Below are positions 1 to 6,719 of a stretch of 16,274 bases of DNA, piece after piece. Under the pieces are notes generated by a model, which was not told the origin of the DNA, did not search any database, and saw nothing but the letters and a program-made list of their open reading frames with translations. Position 1 is the first letter of the stretch, and every line of letters begins with the position of its first letter. Origin of the DNA: an uncultured Bacteroidales bacterium (lineage in GTDB: Bacteria; Bacteroidota; Bacteroidia; Bacteroidales; UBA3663). Location of the stretch: assembly GCA_937899265.1 (NCBI GenBank), contig CALBPV010000129.1, positions 1 to 16,274 on the forward strand, read 5' to 3'. Both the position numbers and the translations under genes were made by a program.

Positions 1-39
1 GATCATTGCAAATGCGGTTGTTTTTCCGATTTGCGGGTG

Positions 40-71
40 CAAAGATAGCGGTTATTTTCGGACAAACCAAA
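40..71 (-). promoter_or_regulatory. Bacteroidetes-type promoter firing off the left edge
   Basis: Read on the minus strand, positions 47-40 give TATCTTTG followed by C, an exact match to the Bacteroidetes -7 consensus TAnnTTTG. A TTTG at 71-68 sits 20 bases upstream, close to the usual -33 spacing. It points out of the window, so the gene it serves is not visible. Two short inverted repeats (75-80/99-104 and 101-106/112-117) lie just upstream and could be an operator, but that is speculative. Confidence 0.6.
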
Positions 72-149
72 TATTTCGGCAATAATCATACAAAAAACGC
101 CGAATTTTAACAATTCGACGTCATTTTGACACACGCAGATTACATTGCA

Positions 150-205
150 GGCTCCCGGAATCGTCCCAAATGGCGTTTGTCGTCCGTTTCAGAATTCCGG
201 AAGCC
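150..205 (-). terminator. Hairpin downstream of the GH43 gene
   Basis: Arms at 150-161 and 194-205 pair over 12 positions, with one G-U when read as minus-strand RNA, around a 32-base loop. The structure begins about 65 bases after the GH43 stop codon. No T-tract follows on the minus strand, so it may be a 3'-end stabilising or Rho-dependent structure rather than a classical intrinsic terminator. Confidence 0.35.
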
Positions 206-270
206 CCCTTTCGTTGAAGGAAACGATACGCGCGCGTACATTATATTAATGGCTGCGTAAATCGAGAGCA

Positions 271-2430
271 TTACTCCACGATTTCGAAGCGGAAAACGCA
301 TCCGTTGCGTCTGTTGGCAGTGGAACCGGGCCACTGGGCGCTGTAAGATTCCCCGGCTCCGGGTGTCATGCCCACATAGCGGTTGGTTCGAAGCGAGAGC
401 AACATACAATCTCCCCGCAGCATATCCTGCCACAGGAAACGACAGTCGTCGGTGAGTTCGGCGGAGAAATGAATGTCGGACACAAAGCCGTGCCCCACGA
501 CACAGAGGTAGCCATAGGCCGACTTGAGAGCTACGATGCCACGACCGCAATCGACCACCTCGAAAAGGGTGCCCTTGTCCGAAGCCTTGTTTGTATGGTA
601 GAGCATGCCGTGGGGAATGGCGGCTGCATAGGAATTGTCCCCGAGGTTGAAAAGACGGATGGTCTTGCCGAGGGGCAAATCGGCAGTGCGGTCGGCCAAA
701 GGCTGTTCGACCGTAAAGTCGTCGAACGAGGCTGTGCCGCCCTTCACTCCCTGTTCGTTGTAACAGAACAGCAGAGTTCGTGCCCCTTGGAAGGTATGTA
801 GCTGATAGGACAGGAGAATGGTGTCTCCCATTTGGACGAAGTTCTGATTGTCGCAGCTGTAGGAAAGGGTGGCTTTGCAACTGTCCAGGTCGGCCCAGAG
901 ACGCAAATAGAGAATGCCCTTCGAGACGGCAAGGTTCTCCGTGAGACGTCGGTTTTGGAGGAGGTCGTACTCCTCAACTTTGAGGCTGTCCTTGCTGCGG
1001 GTCAGCCCAATCCAGGCACAGGGGATGTTCTGGATTCCGAGACCGGCCACATCACCGGGACGGAGTTTGGAGCCGTCCACTTTCACGGTAGTGACGCTGA
1101 CGGGGCCAATCATCCGCTGGGACAGCGAGCCTTGGGCGGTCATGAGTTGGGTGGCGGGCAGCGCTTTGAGATTCAGTCGTCCCCCCTTGAGGTTCCATTG
1201 TCCGGCCACAGGATTGTGGTTCCACTGCCAGGCGGGCACCGGTTGCCACGTTTCTTCTTCGAAAGTGCCCTTGCGGCGCCAGTTGTAGGCGGTCAGCATG
1301 GAGGCGGGGCGATTGAAATCGTCGGAGAAAAAATAAGCCGAGTGGGGCTTCACATCCGCAGGGGCGGAAGCCGGTTTGAACCAGGTGCGGGGCGAACGTG
1401 TCAGATTGCCGGGAAGACCCAAGTAGGGCCAGCCGTCCTCCCATGTGACGGGCGAAAGAGCTACGGTGCGGCCCACCCCGCGGAAGTCCATCAGTTGGAC
1501 GGCCCACCATTCGCCGTCGGGCGTGGAGACCATGCCTCCCTGATGCATGACGGTGCAGTTGCCCCGGTTGTCGTCGGCTGTGGGGAAATCGACCCGTATG
1601 CGGGAGCCGTCGGCAGGAAGCGGACGAATCTTGCCCTCGGTCATGGGCAGGGGGAGCGTACCGAGCGTTTCCTCGGCTCCCATCACGCGGGTTTCGTAGG
1701 GGCCGTAGATATTGCGGGAACGGGCCACCATCAGGCGTCCGTGGGGCTTGTAGTCGGCACTCATCAGGTAGTACCATCCGTCGATTTTATACGCATGGAA
1801 CCCCTCTCCCATCGCATTGCCGTCCTTGATGACCAGTTTTTCGGTACCCTCGACGATGCCGCTGAGGTCGGGTTTGATTTCCGTAACCTTCACGTCGCCG
1901 TAGTTATGGAAAGCGTAGATCTTGCCGTCATCGTCAAAGAGAATCGAGAGGTCGTAGATACGCGAATTTATGTTGTGATGTTCCCACGGACCGCGCGGGT
2001 CTGCCGACGTATAAGCCTGGAGCCCCGAGCCGTTGACGTTGGTGAAGAGGTAGAACAGTCCGTTGTGGTAACGTACAACGGGTGCCCAAACGCCCTGTCC
2101 GTAGATATTTTTGCCGTCGGTGAGGCAGAACACATCCATCGGATTGCGATTGGAAACATAGCTCTCGTCATACTGCTCGAAAGCATAGCTGCAGAAGTCC
2201 CAGTTGACCAGGTCGCGAGAATGCATCAGCACCAGACCCGGAACGGAATGCATCGTTGTGCCGGCCAGATAGTAGTCGTTGCCCACGCGGAGAATGTCCG
2301 GGTCGGCAAACTCGTCATAGAACAGCGGATTGGTGAACGTACCGTTCCCGTTGTCGGAGGTCCAGGAGGACTGGGCTGCGGCTCCCGCGACGAGGAGGAG
2401 GGAGAGCAGGAGTGTATAATGTCGTCTCAT
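271..2430 (-). CDS. Secreted glycoside hydrolase family 43 protein (beta-xylosidase/arabinofuranosidase-like)
   Basis: The 719-residue product starts with a signal peptide (about residues 1-20, ending AAAQ), so it is exported. The N-terminal half is a GH43 five-bladed propeller. Asp43 in FADPD is the likely catalytic base, Asp160 in IYDLS the pKa-modulating Asp, and Glu209 in MGEGFH the catalytic acid. GVWAPVVRY and the TPDGEWWAVQL / TWEDGWPYLG stretch are typical of the family. Residues about 350-580 form the C-terminal concanavalin-like sandwich, including WQWNHNP, seen in xylosidase/arabinofuranosidase members. From about 585 to the end there is an extra domain with repeated FxxxALKS / LLSLRTNRYVG-like strands, possibly a beta-trefoil. 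Expected substrates are xylan- or arabinan-derived oligosaccharides; the exact specificity cannot be read from sequence. The gene is a single unit with its own promoter, and no SusC/SusD genes are adjacent in the window. Confidence 0.9.
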   Translation of the reverse strand: MRRHYTLLLSLLLVAGAAAQSSWTSDNGNGTFTNPLFYDEFADPDILRVGNDYYLAGTTMHSVPGLVLMHSRDLVNWDFCSYAFEQYDESYVSNRNPMDVFCLTDGKNIYGQGVWAPVVRYHNGLFYLFTNVNGSGLQAYTSADPRGPWEHHNINSRIYDLSILFDDDGKIYAFHNYGDVKVTEIKPDLSGIVEGTEKLVIKDGNAMGEGFHAYKIDGWYYLMSADYKPHGRLMVARSRNIYGPYETRVMGAEETLGTLPLPMTEGKIRPLPADGSRIRVDFPTADDNRGNCTVMHQGGMVSTPDGEWWAVQLMDFRGVGRTVALSPVTWEDGWPYLGLPGNLTRSPRTWFKPASAPADVKPHSAYFFSDDFNRPASMLTAYNWRRKGTFEEETWQPVPAWQWNHNPVAGQWNLKGGRLNLKALPATQLMTAQGSLSQRMIGPVSVTTVKVDGSKLRPGDVAGLGIQNIPCAWIGLTRSKDSLKVEEYDLLQNRRLTENLAVSKGILYLRLWADLDSCKATLSYSCDNQNFVQMGDTILLSYQLHTFQGARTLLFCYNEQGVKGGTASFDDFTVEQPLADRTADLPLGKTIRLFNLGDNSYAAAIPHGMLYHTNKASDKGTLFEVVDCGRGIVALKSAYGYLCVVGHGFVSDIHFSAELTDDCRFLWQDMLRGDCMLLSLRTNRYVGMTPGAGESYSAQWPGSTANRRNGCVFRFEIVE

Positions 2431-2468
2431 GATGAAAATTTATGAATGTTCCATTGATTATCTGTTTG

Positions 2469-2499
2469 CAAAGATAGTGCTTTCGGTTGACAGTTGCAA
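2469..2499 (-). promoter_or_regulatory. Promoter of the GH43 gene
   Basis: On the minus strand 2476-2469 reads TATCTTTG, followed by C, an exact Bacteroidetes -7 element. A TTGC at 2499-2496 lies 19 bases upstream and is an acceptable -33 element. The -7 box is about 38 bases from the ATG at 2430, so the leader is short, A/T-rich and lacks a Shine-Dalgarno sequence. Confidence 0.75.
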
Positions 2500-2603
2500 G
2501 TTTTGGGGGCATAAAATGAGGGGGAAAATGGCAAAATGTCGCAAAAACACCCAAAATTAGCATTTTTTTAGGGTCAAAAAGCGGATTCTACGAAAAAAAA
2601 GCT

Positions 2604-2611
2604 TATCTTTG
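2604..2611 (+). promoter_or_regulatory. Promoter -7 element of the FKBP lipoprotein gene
   Basis: TATCTTTG at 2604-2611, followed by C, matches the Bacteroidetes -7 consensus exactly and lies 53 bases before the ATG at 2665. No clear TTTG -33 element is present 19-20 bases upstream; that region is A-rich. The leader is very A-rich (about 2630-2664) with no Shine-Dalgarno sequence, as is usual in this phylum. Confidence 0.7.
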
Positions 2612-2664
2612 CAACGTTTTTGTGAGAAGAAAAACGAAACAAAATAAAAATACATTCAAAAAAA

Positions 2665-3399
2665 ATGAAAAAAAGCATTATTCTCAGCATTTCAGCTGCA
2701 GCCATTCTCGGTATGACAATGGCCTCATGCAACGGCGTACCCAGTGCCAAACTTTCGAATGATCTTGACTCCGTGGCTTACGCTTTCGGTGTACTTCAGG
2801 GAACACAGTTTGCTGCCGTGGCCGACAGCAATACGTTGATTCCCGAGAACCAGGTGAAACTTGACGAGTTCCTGGCCGGCTTCTGGACTGCCGTTCATCG
2901 CGACAGCAGCAACCTCAAAATCAGCGCAGAGGATGCCGACAAGTATCTCCGCGAATATTTCAATCAGGTTCAGAAGAAGATGCAGGCCAAGAAAGATGCC
3001 GAGCTCAAAGTGAACAAAGACAAAGGTGCAGAATTCCTGGCAGCCAATGCTCAGAAAGAAAGTGTTGAAACCCTTGAGAGCGGACTTCAGATTGAGCATC
3101 TCCAAAAAGGCACCGGCAAAACACCCGCCAAGGGAGACCAGGTGATAGTAAACTATACGGGCAAGTTGATTGACGGAACAGTGTTCGACGCAAACGACTC
3201 CGTGACGTTCAGCACCAACCAGGTTGTGAAAGGCTTCTCCGAGGGTCTGCAGAACATGCAGGAGGGCGGCAAGGCTGTCTTCACCTTCCCCTCTGACCTC
3301 GGCTACGGCGACCGCGGTGCAGGCAAGGACATCCCCGGCGGCTCCACGCTTCAGTTCGAAGTGGAGCTTCTCCAGGTGATTCCTGCTGCCAAAAAGTAA
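2665..3399 (+). CDS. FKBP-type peptidyl-prolyl cis-trans isomerase, lipoprotein
   Basis: This 244-residue protein isomerises X-Pro bonds and probably helps fold exported proteins on the periplasmic side. A lipoprotein signal ends in MASC, with Cys22 as the acylated residue. Residues about 30-130 are a helical region resembling the FKBP_N dimerisation domain of Mip/FkpA, with a charged helix about 90-120. The catalytic FKBP domain spans about 150-240. It keeps VNYTG (Tyr164), VFD (Phe174, Asp175), VKGFSEGL (Phe191 in place of the common Trp), LGYGD (Tyr214) and the IPGGSTLQFEVEL end. All core active-site positions I can check are present, so it should be active. The next plus-strand gene is a second, smaller FKBP beyond a terminator. 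The start is supported by the signal peptide and the promoter 53 bases upstream. Confidence 0.93.
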   Translation: MKKSIILSISAAAILGMTMASCNGVPSAKLSNDLDSVAYAFGVLQGTQFAAVADSNTLIPENQVKLDEFLAGFWTAVHRDSSNLKISAEDADKYLREYFNQVQKKMQAKKDAELKVNKDKGAEFLAANAQKESVETLESGLQIEHLQKGTGKTPAKGDQVIVNYTGKLIDGTVFDANDSVTFSTNQVVKGFSEGLQNMQEGGKAVFTFPSDLGYGDRGAGKDIPGGSTLQFEVELLQVIPAAKK

Positions 3400-3440
3400 G
3401 GGTCGGCGGGGTAACGCCCCGTTTGAATCCCATCCTGTCC

Positions 3441-3537
3441 GGGGGCTCCTTGTTCCGGAACGCATGACCCATCCCCTTCTCCTCCTTATCCACTCATGCG
3501 TTCTGTCTCTCCCTATCCCACAAGGAGCCCCCTTTTT
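3441..3537 (+). terminator. Two-tier hairpin terminator between the FKBP genes
   Basis: The outer stem pairs 3441-3453 with 3520-3532 (13 of 13). An inner stem pairs 3458-3467 with 3494-3503 (10 of 10), enclosing a C/T-rich loop at 3468-3493. TTTTT follows at 3533-3537. The form is that of a Rho-independent terminator for the upstream FKBP gene, but the loops are larger than usual, so an attenuator is also possible. Confidence 0.8.
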
Positions 3538-3591
3538 ACAATCCCTTTCCGGCTTGACACCTTTCTCTTTTTTCATATAACAACACCGATT

Positions 3592-4104
3592 ATGAACACC
3601 TTTCGCGCGTTGGCACTTACTGTTGCCATGCTGATGTTCTGTCTTCCTTCGCGAGCGAGCGGACAGAAAGCGTCCGAACGCACCCCGTCGGAAGAAATAG
3701 AGTATCAGAAGAAGTCGGGTATAGCCTTCATGACGAAAATATCGCAACGCGAAGACGTACTCACGATGTCATCCGGACTTCAAATCCAAACCATCAAAGT
3801 GGGCACAGGACAACGTCCGAGACCGGGTGATTTGGTGTTGGTCAACTATAAGGGATTCCTTCTCGACGGACGATGTTTTTCGGAGGGAAAGGAAGTAAGT
3901 TTCCCCGTGGACGAACTGATTGAGGGGTTCCGCGAGGGTCTGCTCCTCATGAGCGAGGGAGGCCATGCCGTCATTGTGATACCCTGCGAACTGGCCTACG
4001 GTGACCAGGGGACGGAGGTCATTCCCGGCGGAGCCACTCTGCTCTTCGACGTTGAGCTCATCAAGGTTCAGCACAAAGCGGCAGCCTCGCCGGCGAGAAG
4101 ATAA
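3592..4104 (+). CDS. Second FKBP-type peptidyl-prolyl isomerase, exported
   Basis: The product has 170 residues. An in-frame ATG at 3496 would add 32 residues, but that stretch overlaps the terminator hairpin. The ATG at 3592 begins a clean signal peptide (MNTFRALALTVAMLMFCLPS, then RASG), so I chose it. A short linker is followed by an FKBP domain (about residues 60-160) with VNYKG (Tyr86), Phe96, IEGFREGL (Phe113), LAYGD (Tyr136) and VIPGGATLLFDVEL. The Asp that normally follows the Phe in the FD motif is Ser97 here, while the neighbouring FKBP keeps it. Activity may therefore be reduced, or the protein may act mainly as a chaperone. It lacks the long N-terminal helical domain of its neighbour and looks like a diverged tandem duplicate. 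The lrp-like gene starts 24 bases after its stop, so the two are probably co-transcribed. Confidence 0.87.
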   Translation: MNTFRALALTVAMLMFCLPSRASGQKASERTPSEEIEYQKKSGIAFMTKISQREDVLTMSSGLQIQTIKVGTGQRPRPGDLVLVNYKGFLLDGRCFSEGKEVSFPVDELIEGFREGLLLMSEGGHAVIVIPCELAYGDQGTEVIPGGATLLFDVELIKVQHKAAASPARR

Positions 4105-4128
4105 TCATACACTTTAATGCATTCAATC

Positions 4129-4671
4129 ATGGAAAAAATAGATGCACTTGACCGCAAGATACTCGACATAGTGACCCGCAACGCCCGCATTGCCTCCAAA
4201 GACGTGGCTGTGGAATGCGGGGTGTCGCGTGCGGCCATTCACCAACGCATACAGCGCCTCACCGAGATGAAAGTCATCACCGGCTCGGGCTATAACACCA
4301 ACCCCAAAAGTCTGGGTCTGGGGACATGTACATTTGTCGGCATCCGCCTGGAACGAGGCAACCTCTACCGCGAGGTGGTCCGCAAGCTGGAGTCCATTCC
4401 CGAGGTGACGGAATGTTATTTCACGACGGGTCCCTACACGATGCTTTGCAAACTTTACGCCCGCGACAACGAGCATCTCATGGATCTCATCAACAACAAA
4501 ATACAGGGCATCCACGGTGTCGTATCGACCGAAACCCTCATCGTGCTGGAAGAAAGCATCCACCGCCCCATCTCCATCTGCGAGACCACACAGAGCGACG
4601 AGGCGGTGGAGGAACCCCTCACCGACAATATGGCGACCTTTGCCGCCGCTCTCGACGACGACCTCGACTGA
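4129..4671 (+). CDS. Lrp/AsnC family transcriptional regulator
   Basis: A DNA-binding regulator of the leucine-responsive/AsnC family. The N-terminus (MEKIDALDRKILDIV) and a winged helix-turn-helix at about residues 17-50 (SKDVAVECGVSRAAIHQRIQ) give DNA binding. The RAM ligand-binding/oligomerisation domain follows at about 65-150, with the ECYFTTGPYTML strand-turn usual for the family. A 25-30 residue acidic tail (ending LDDDLD) is extra. An ATG at 4117 would add four residues; I prefer 4129 because family members normally begin with ME-x-hydrophobic-DALDRKIL. Family members usually bind as dimers to octamers and sense amino acids; the ligand and targets here are unknown. The gene lies 24 bases after the second FKBP gene and is convergent with the nine-gene operon, so it is not obviously that operon's regulator. 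Confidence 0.92.
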   Translation: MEKIDALDRKILDIVTRNARIASKDVAVECGVSRAAIHQRIQRLTEMKVITGSGYNTNPKSLGLGTCTFVGIRLERGNLYREVVRKLESIPEVTECYFTTGPYTMLCKLYARDNEHLMDLINNKIQGIHGVVSTETLIVLEESIHRPISICETTQSDEAVEEPLTDNMATFAAALDDDLD

Positions 4672-4693
4672 TGACAGCGCTATCCGCTTCAAG

Positions 4694-4729
4694 AGAATCC
4701 CCGCACCGAGTGACGGATGCGGGGATTCT
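4694..4729. terminator. Convergent-gene hairpin, probable bidirectional terminator
   Basis: The 12-base arms at 4694-4705 and 4718-4729 are perfectly complementary and GC-rich, with a 12-base loop. The hairpin lies between the stop of the Lrp-type gene (4671) and the last gene of the minus-strand operon (stop at 4757). Neither side has a clear T-tract, so termination would rely on the hairpin itself or on other factors. Confidence 0.65.
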
Positions 4730-4756
4730 GTGTAGGCGATTGTCGAGAAAGATTGC

Positions 4757-5302
4757 TTATTGGTTGATGTGCTTGATGAAAATCTGGCGGAGCAAATCGG
4801 TATCGACAGTTTGGCCGGAGGGTTTGAGGACATCCTGGACGGATTGGATGAACGGCTCGGCCTTCAGTTCCATGACGATGTAGTTGGAATGCTGGCCTGT
4901 GGCCTCATCCTTTGCCCAGCGGTCGCAGACGATGGTGGCACCGCGGAGGGTCTGGTCGATGGTGGTGCGGGTCTTCTCGACAAGGAGGAGTTTGGAGGCG
5001 GACTGTCCGCCTTCGGAGAGGACGGTACCGTATTCCTCGATGGAGGACTGTACGGTCTTCTGTACCTGGGCGGCGAGGTCGGCTGTAGCGGCAGCCTGAG
5101 CCTTCTTGCGGGCGGTATTTTCGGAGTCGCTCTTGCCCACGGCCCAAGCGTGGATGGTTCCTTCCTCACCCTGATAGTCGGAGCAGGGCTGGATGAAGGT
5201 TTCCACGGGTGTGGTTTCCACCTTGCGGGCGGAAGAACAGGATGAGAAGGCAGCGGCGAAGACGAGGGCTGCAGCGGAAACGGTTATTTGGAGAAATTTC
5301 AT
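4757..5302 (-). CDS. LPP20-like lipoprotein, last gene of the nine-gene operon
   Basis: This 181-residue lipoprotein has a signal peptide ending AAFSSC, with Cys22 as the likely acylation site. The body (about 45-165) has the pattern of the LPP20/FlgP fold: a strand ending in AWAVGKSDSE, a long Ala/Lys/Gln helix (NTARKKAQAAATADLAAQVQ) and later strands (GATIVCDRW, NYIVMELKAE). LPP20-type proteins are outer-membrane-associated and often partner with larger proteins of similar fold. The gene starts 37 bases after the preceding LPP20-like gene and ends at the terminator hairpin. Specific function is unknown. The family assignment rests on pattern, not on a profile search. Confidence 0.75.
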   Translation of the reverse strand: MKFLQITVSAAALVFAAAFSSCSSARKVETTPVETFIQPCSDYQGEEGTIHAWAVGKSDSENTARKKAQAAATADLAAQVQKTVQSSIEEYGTVLSEGGQSASKLLLVEKTRTTIDQTLRGATIVCDRWAKDEATGQHSNYIVMELKAEPFIQSVQDVLKPSGQTVDTDLLRQIFIKHINQ

Positions 5303-5339
5303 AATCGGAAATTACATTTAATAAAGTAAAACAAGGGGC

Positions 5340-6683
5340 TCAGAGCCGGATGGTTTTGAGTTTTTTGGGGAGTTCGTTCTTGACACGTTTCATCACTTCG
5401 CGCACACATTGGGCTTCGGTCTGCTCGACGCTCTTGTTTTGAGGCACGAGGACGCGAAGGCGATGGATGCCGTAATCGAGCATAAGCTGCTGGGTGGAGG
5501 TGTCGAAGAATTTCAGGGTCAGCGTGGCATGACATTCGTTGAGGTCATACAACTCGCCGGCCACCGTGCCTCCGAGGTCCAGGGACGTGCCCAGTTCGAT
5601 GAAGATGCGGGCGGCATCGGGATCGTCCGTGACGGTGAAATGTTCGTTGGCGAGAATCTGTTGAACCTGACGCACACAACCGTTGAGGTCGTCGCCCGTC
5701 ACGTGGATGTAGGCCAACGGAACCTGCTGGGCCAGCTGAATGGTCACCTTGGCCTCGGGCCAGGTGGATGCGGGCAGGAGGGCGGTGTAGGCTGCGGGCA
5801 AAGACTTGCGGAACGATTCGTCGATGGAGATGCGAAGTTCCTGAACGGCTTCGCGCGAGGTGATGTTGGTGATGTAGAACTCGGCCGTTCCGTTATCATC
5901 GGTAACGATGGCAGGAGTGACATCGCCTGCCCCGCGCGTAAAGGCGGCGCTCAGTTTGATGCCGGGAACCGTGATGCCCGCTCTGGAGAGACAGGCAGCC
6001 ACCGGGGACGCAATGGGCTTGAAGGCCTCGCCGTCGAGGTTGTAGTCGCTCAGCGTAATGGTGAGACCGTCGAAAGCATCGAGACAGGTGCGGTAGAGCT
6101 CCCCGGCCACATCCACAGTCCGTCCGCCGTCCACCACTGACAGATCCAGAAAAGTCCAGGGCGCCACGGCGTCCAAACCGCGGGTGAGGGTCTGGACGGC
6201 TGTAGCCAAACTGCCGGAAGCGAGGGCGGCACGTGCCTGCTTGAGGGCAGCCAATCCCTCACCCACGGCCTTGGAGCGATGGCGAGCCATCACTTGGGCG
6301 TATGCTTCACGGTTGAGGGTGTATTTGACGTAGTAGGTCGTTCCGTCGCTGTAACTGTCGTCGAGTTTTTGGCCTTCCAGATAACGTGTCATCGACTGGT
6401 GAACCTTCTCCTCGAAGAGTTCGCGGGAATGTCCGTCGCTGTCGATGGTGTGGAGAAACGACGTGGCCTCCACACGGGTGGCTATCTGCGCCGCAATGTC
6501 GGTGAGCGCACGCTGGGTGGCCAGGTTGACATGGTCGGCATCGGAGAGAGGGGCGTTGCCCACGCCCACATACTCGGAGTCAGACACGGGATGGGTCTGC
6601 ACCCAAGCCGGGCGTTGGGCCGAGGCCGCAAGACAGGCTGTTGCCAAGACCGCGAGGGTCAGAGCCAAACTTTTATTCTTCAT
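5340..6683 (-). CDS. Exported LPP20-like protein with C-terminal CsgG/TolB-N-like region
   Basis: The 447-residue product has a signal peptide (about 1-22, ending AASAQ). Residues about 25-135 resemble an LPP20/FlgT-N domain: PAWVQTHPVSDSEYVGVGNA, a helix NLATQRALTDIAAQIATRVEA, and a YYVKYTLNREAY strand. A helical linker (about 140-175) leads to a middle beta-rich region (about 190-330). The C-terminal stretch (about 335-447) shows a strand with Asp-Asp-Pro-Asp-Ala-Ala, then IFIELG, a LTLKFFDTSTQQLML strand and a terminal helix, the alternating layout seen in CsgG/TolB-N-like domains. No enzyme motif was found. It sits 36 bases after the DUF6175-like gene and 37 bases before the LPP20 lipoprotein, so it is probably co-expressed with both. 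Function is unknown; an envelope scaffold is my inference. Confidence 0.75.
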   Translation of the reverse strand: MKNKSLALTLAVLATACLAASAQRPAWVQTHPVSDSEYVGVGNAPLSDADHVNLATQRALTDIAAQIATRVEATSFLHTIDSDGHSRELFEEKVHQSMTRYLEGQKLDDSYSDGTTYYVKYTLNREAYAQVMARHRSKAVGEGLAALKQARAALASGSLATAVQTLTRGLDAVAPWTFLDLSVVDGGRTVDVAGELYRTCLDAFDGLTITLSDYNLDGEAFKPIASPVAACLSRAGITVPGIKLSAAFTRGAGDVTPAIVTDDNGTAEFYITNITSREAVQELRISIDESFRKSLPAAYTALLPASTWPEAKVTIQLAQQVPLAYIHVTGDDLNGCVRQVQQILANEHFTVTDDPDAARIFIELGTSLDLGGTVAGELYDLNECHATLTLKFFDTSTQQLMLDYGIHRLRVLVPQNKSVEQTEAQCVREVMKRVKNELPKKLKTIRL

Positions 6684-6719
6684 TGTCTTATCGGATTGAA
6701 ATGTTCAGGAGCGAAGAGG

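Noticed and set aside
227..238. Perfect palindrome TACGCGCGCGTA
   Set aside because: It is a 12-base alternating purine-pyrimidine palindrome just after a gene end, with no second copy or promoter next to it. It is too little to call an operator.
832..2445. 537-residue open frame on the plus strand opposite the GH43 gene
   Set aside because: It is antisense to a well-supported glycosidase, has no signal or domain, and its composition is typical of a shadow frame.
3554..3581. Sigma-70-like promoter TTGACA-16-TATAAC as a true promoter
   Set aside because: The primary sigma factor of Bacteroidetes recognises TTTG/TAnnTTTG, and this site would give a leader of only a few bases. It is kept only as a comment under the hairpin finding.
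3496..3591. N-terminal extension of the second FKBP from the ATG at 3496
   Set aside because: This segment lies partly within the terminator hairpin, and the extension would precede and mask a good signal peptide beginning at 3592.
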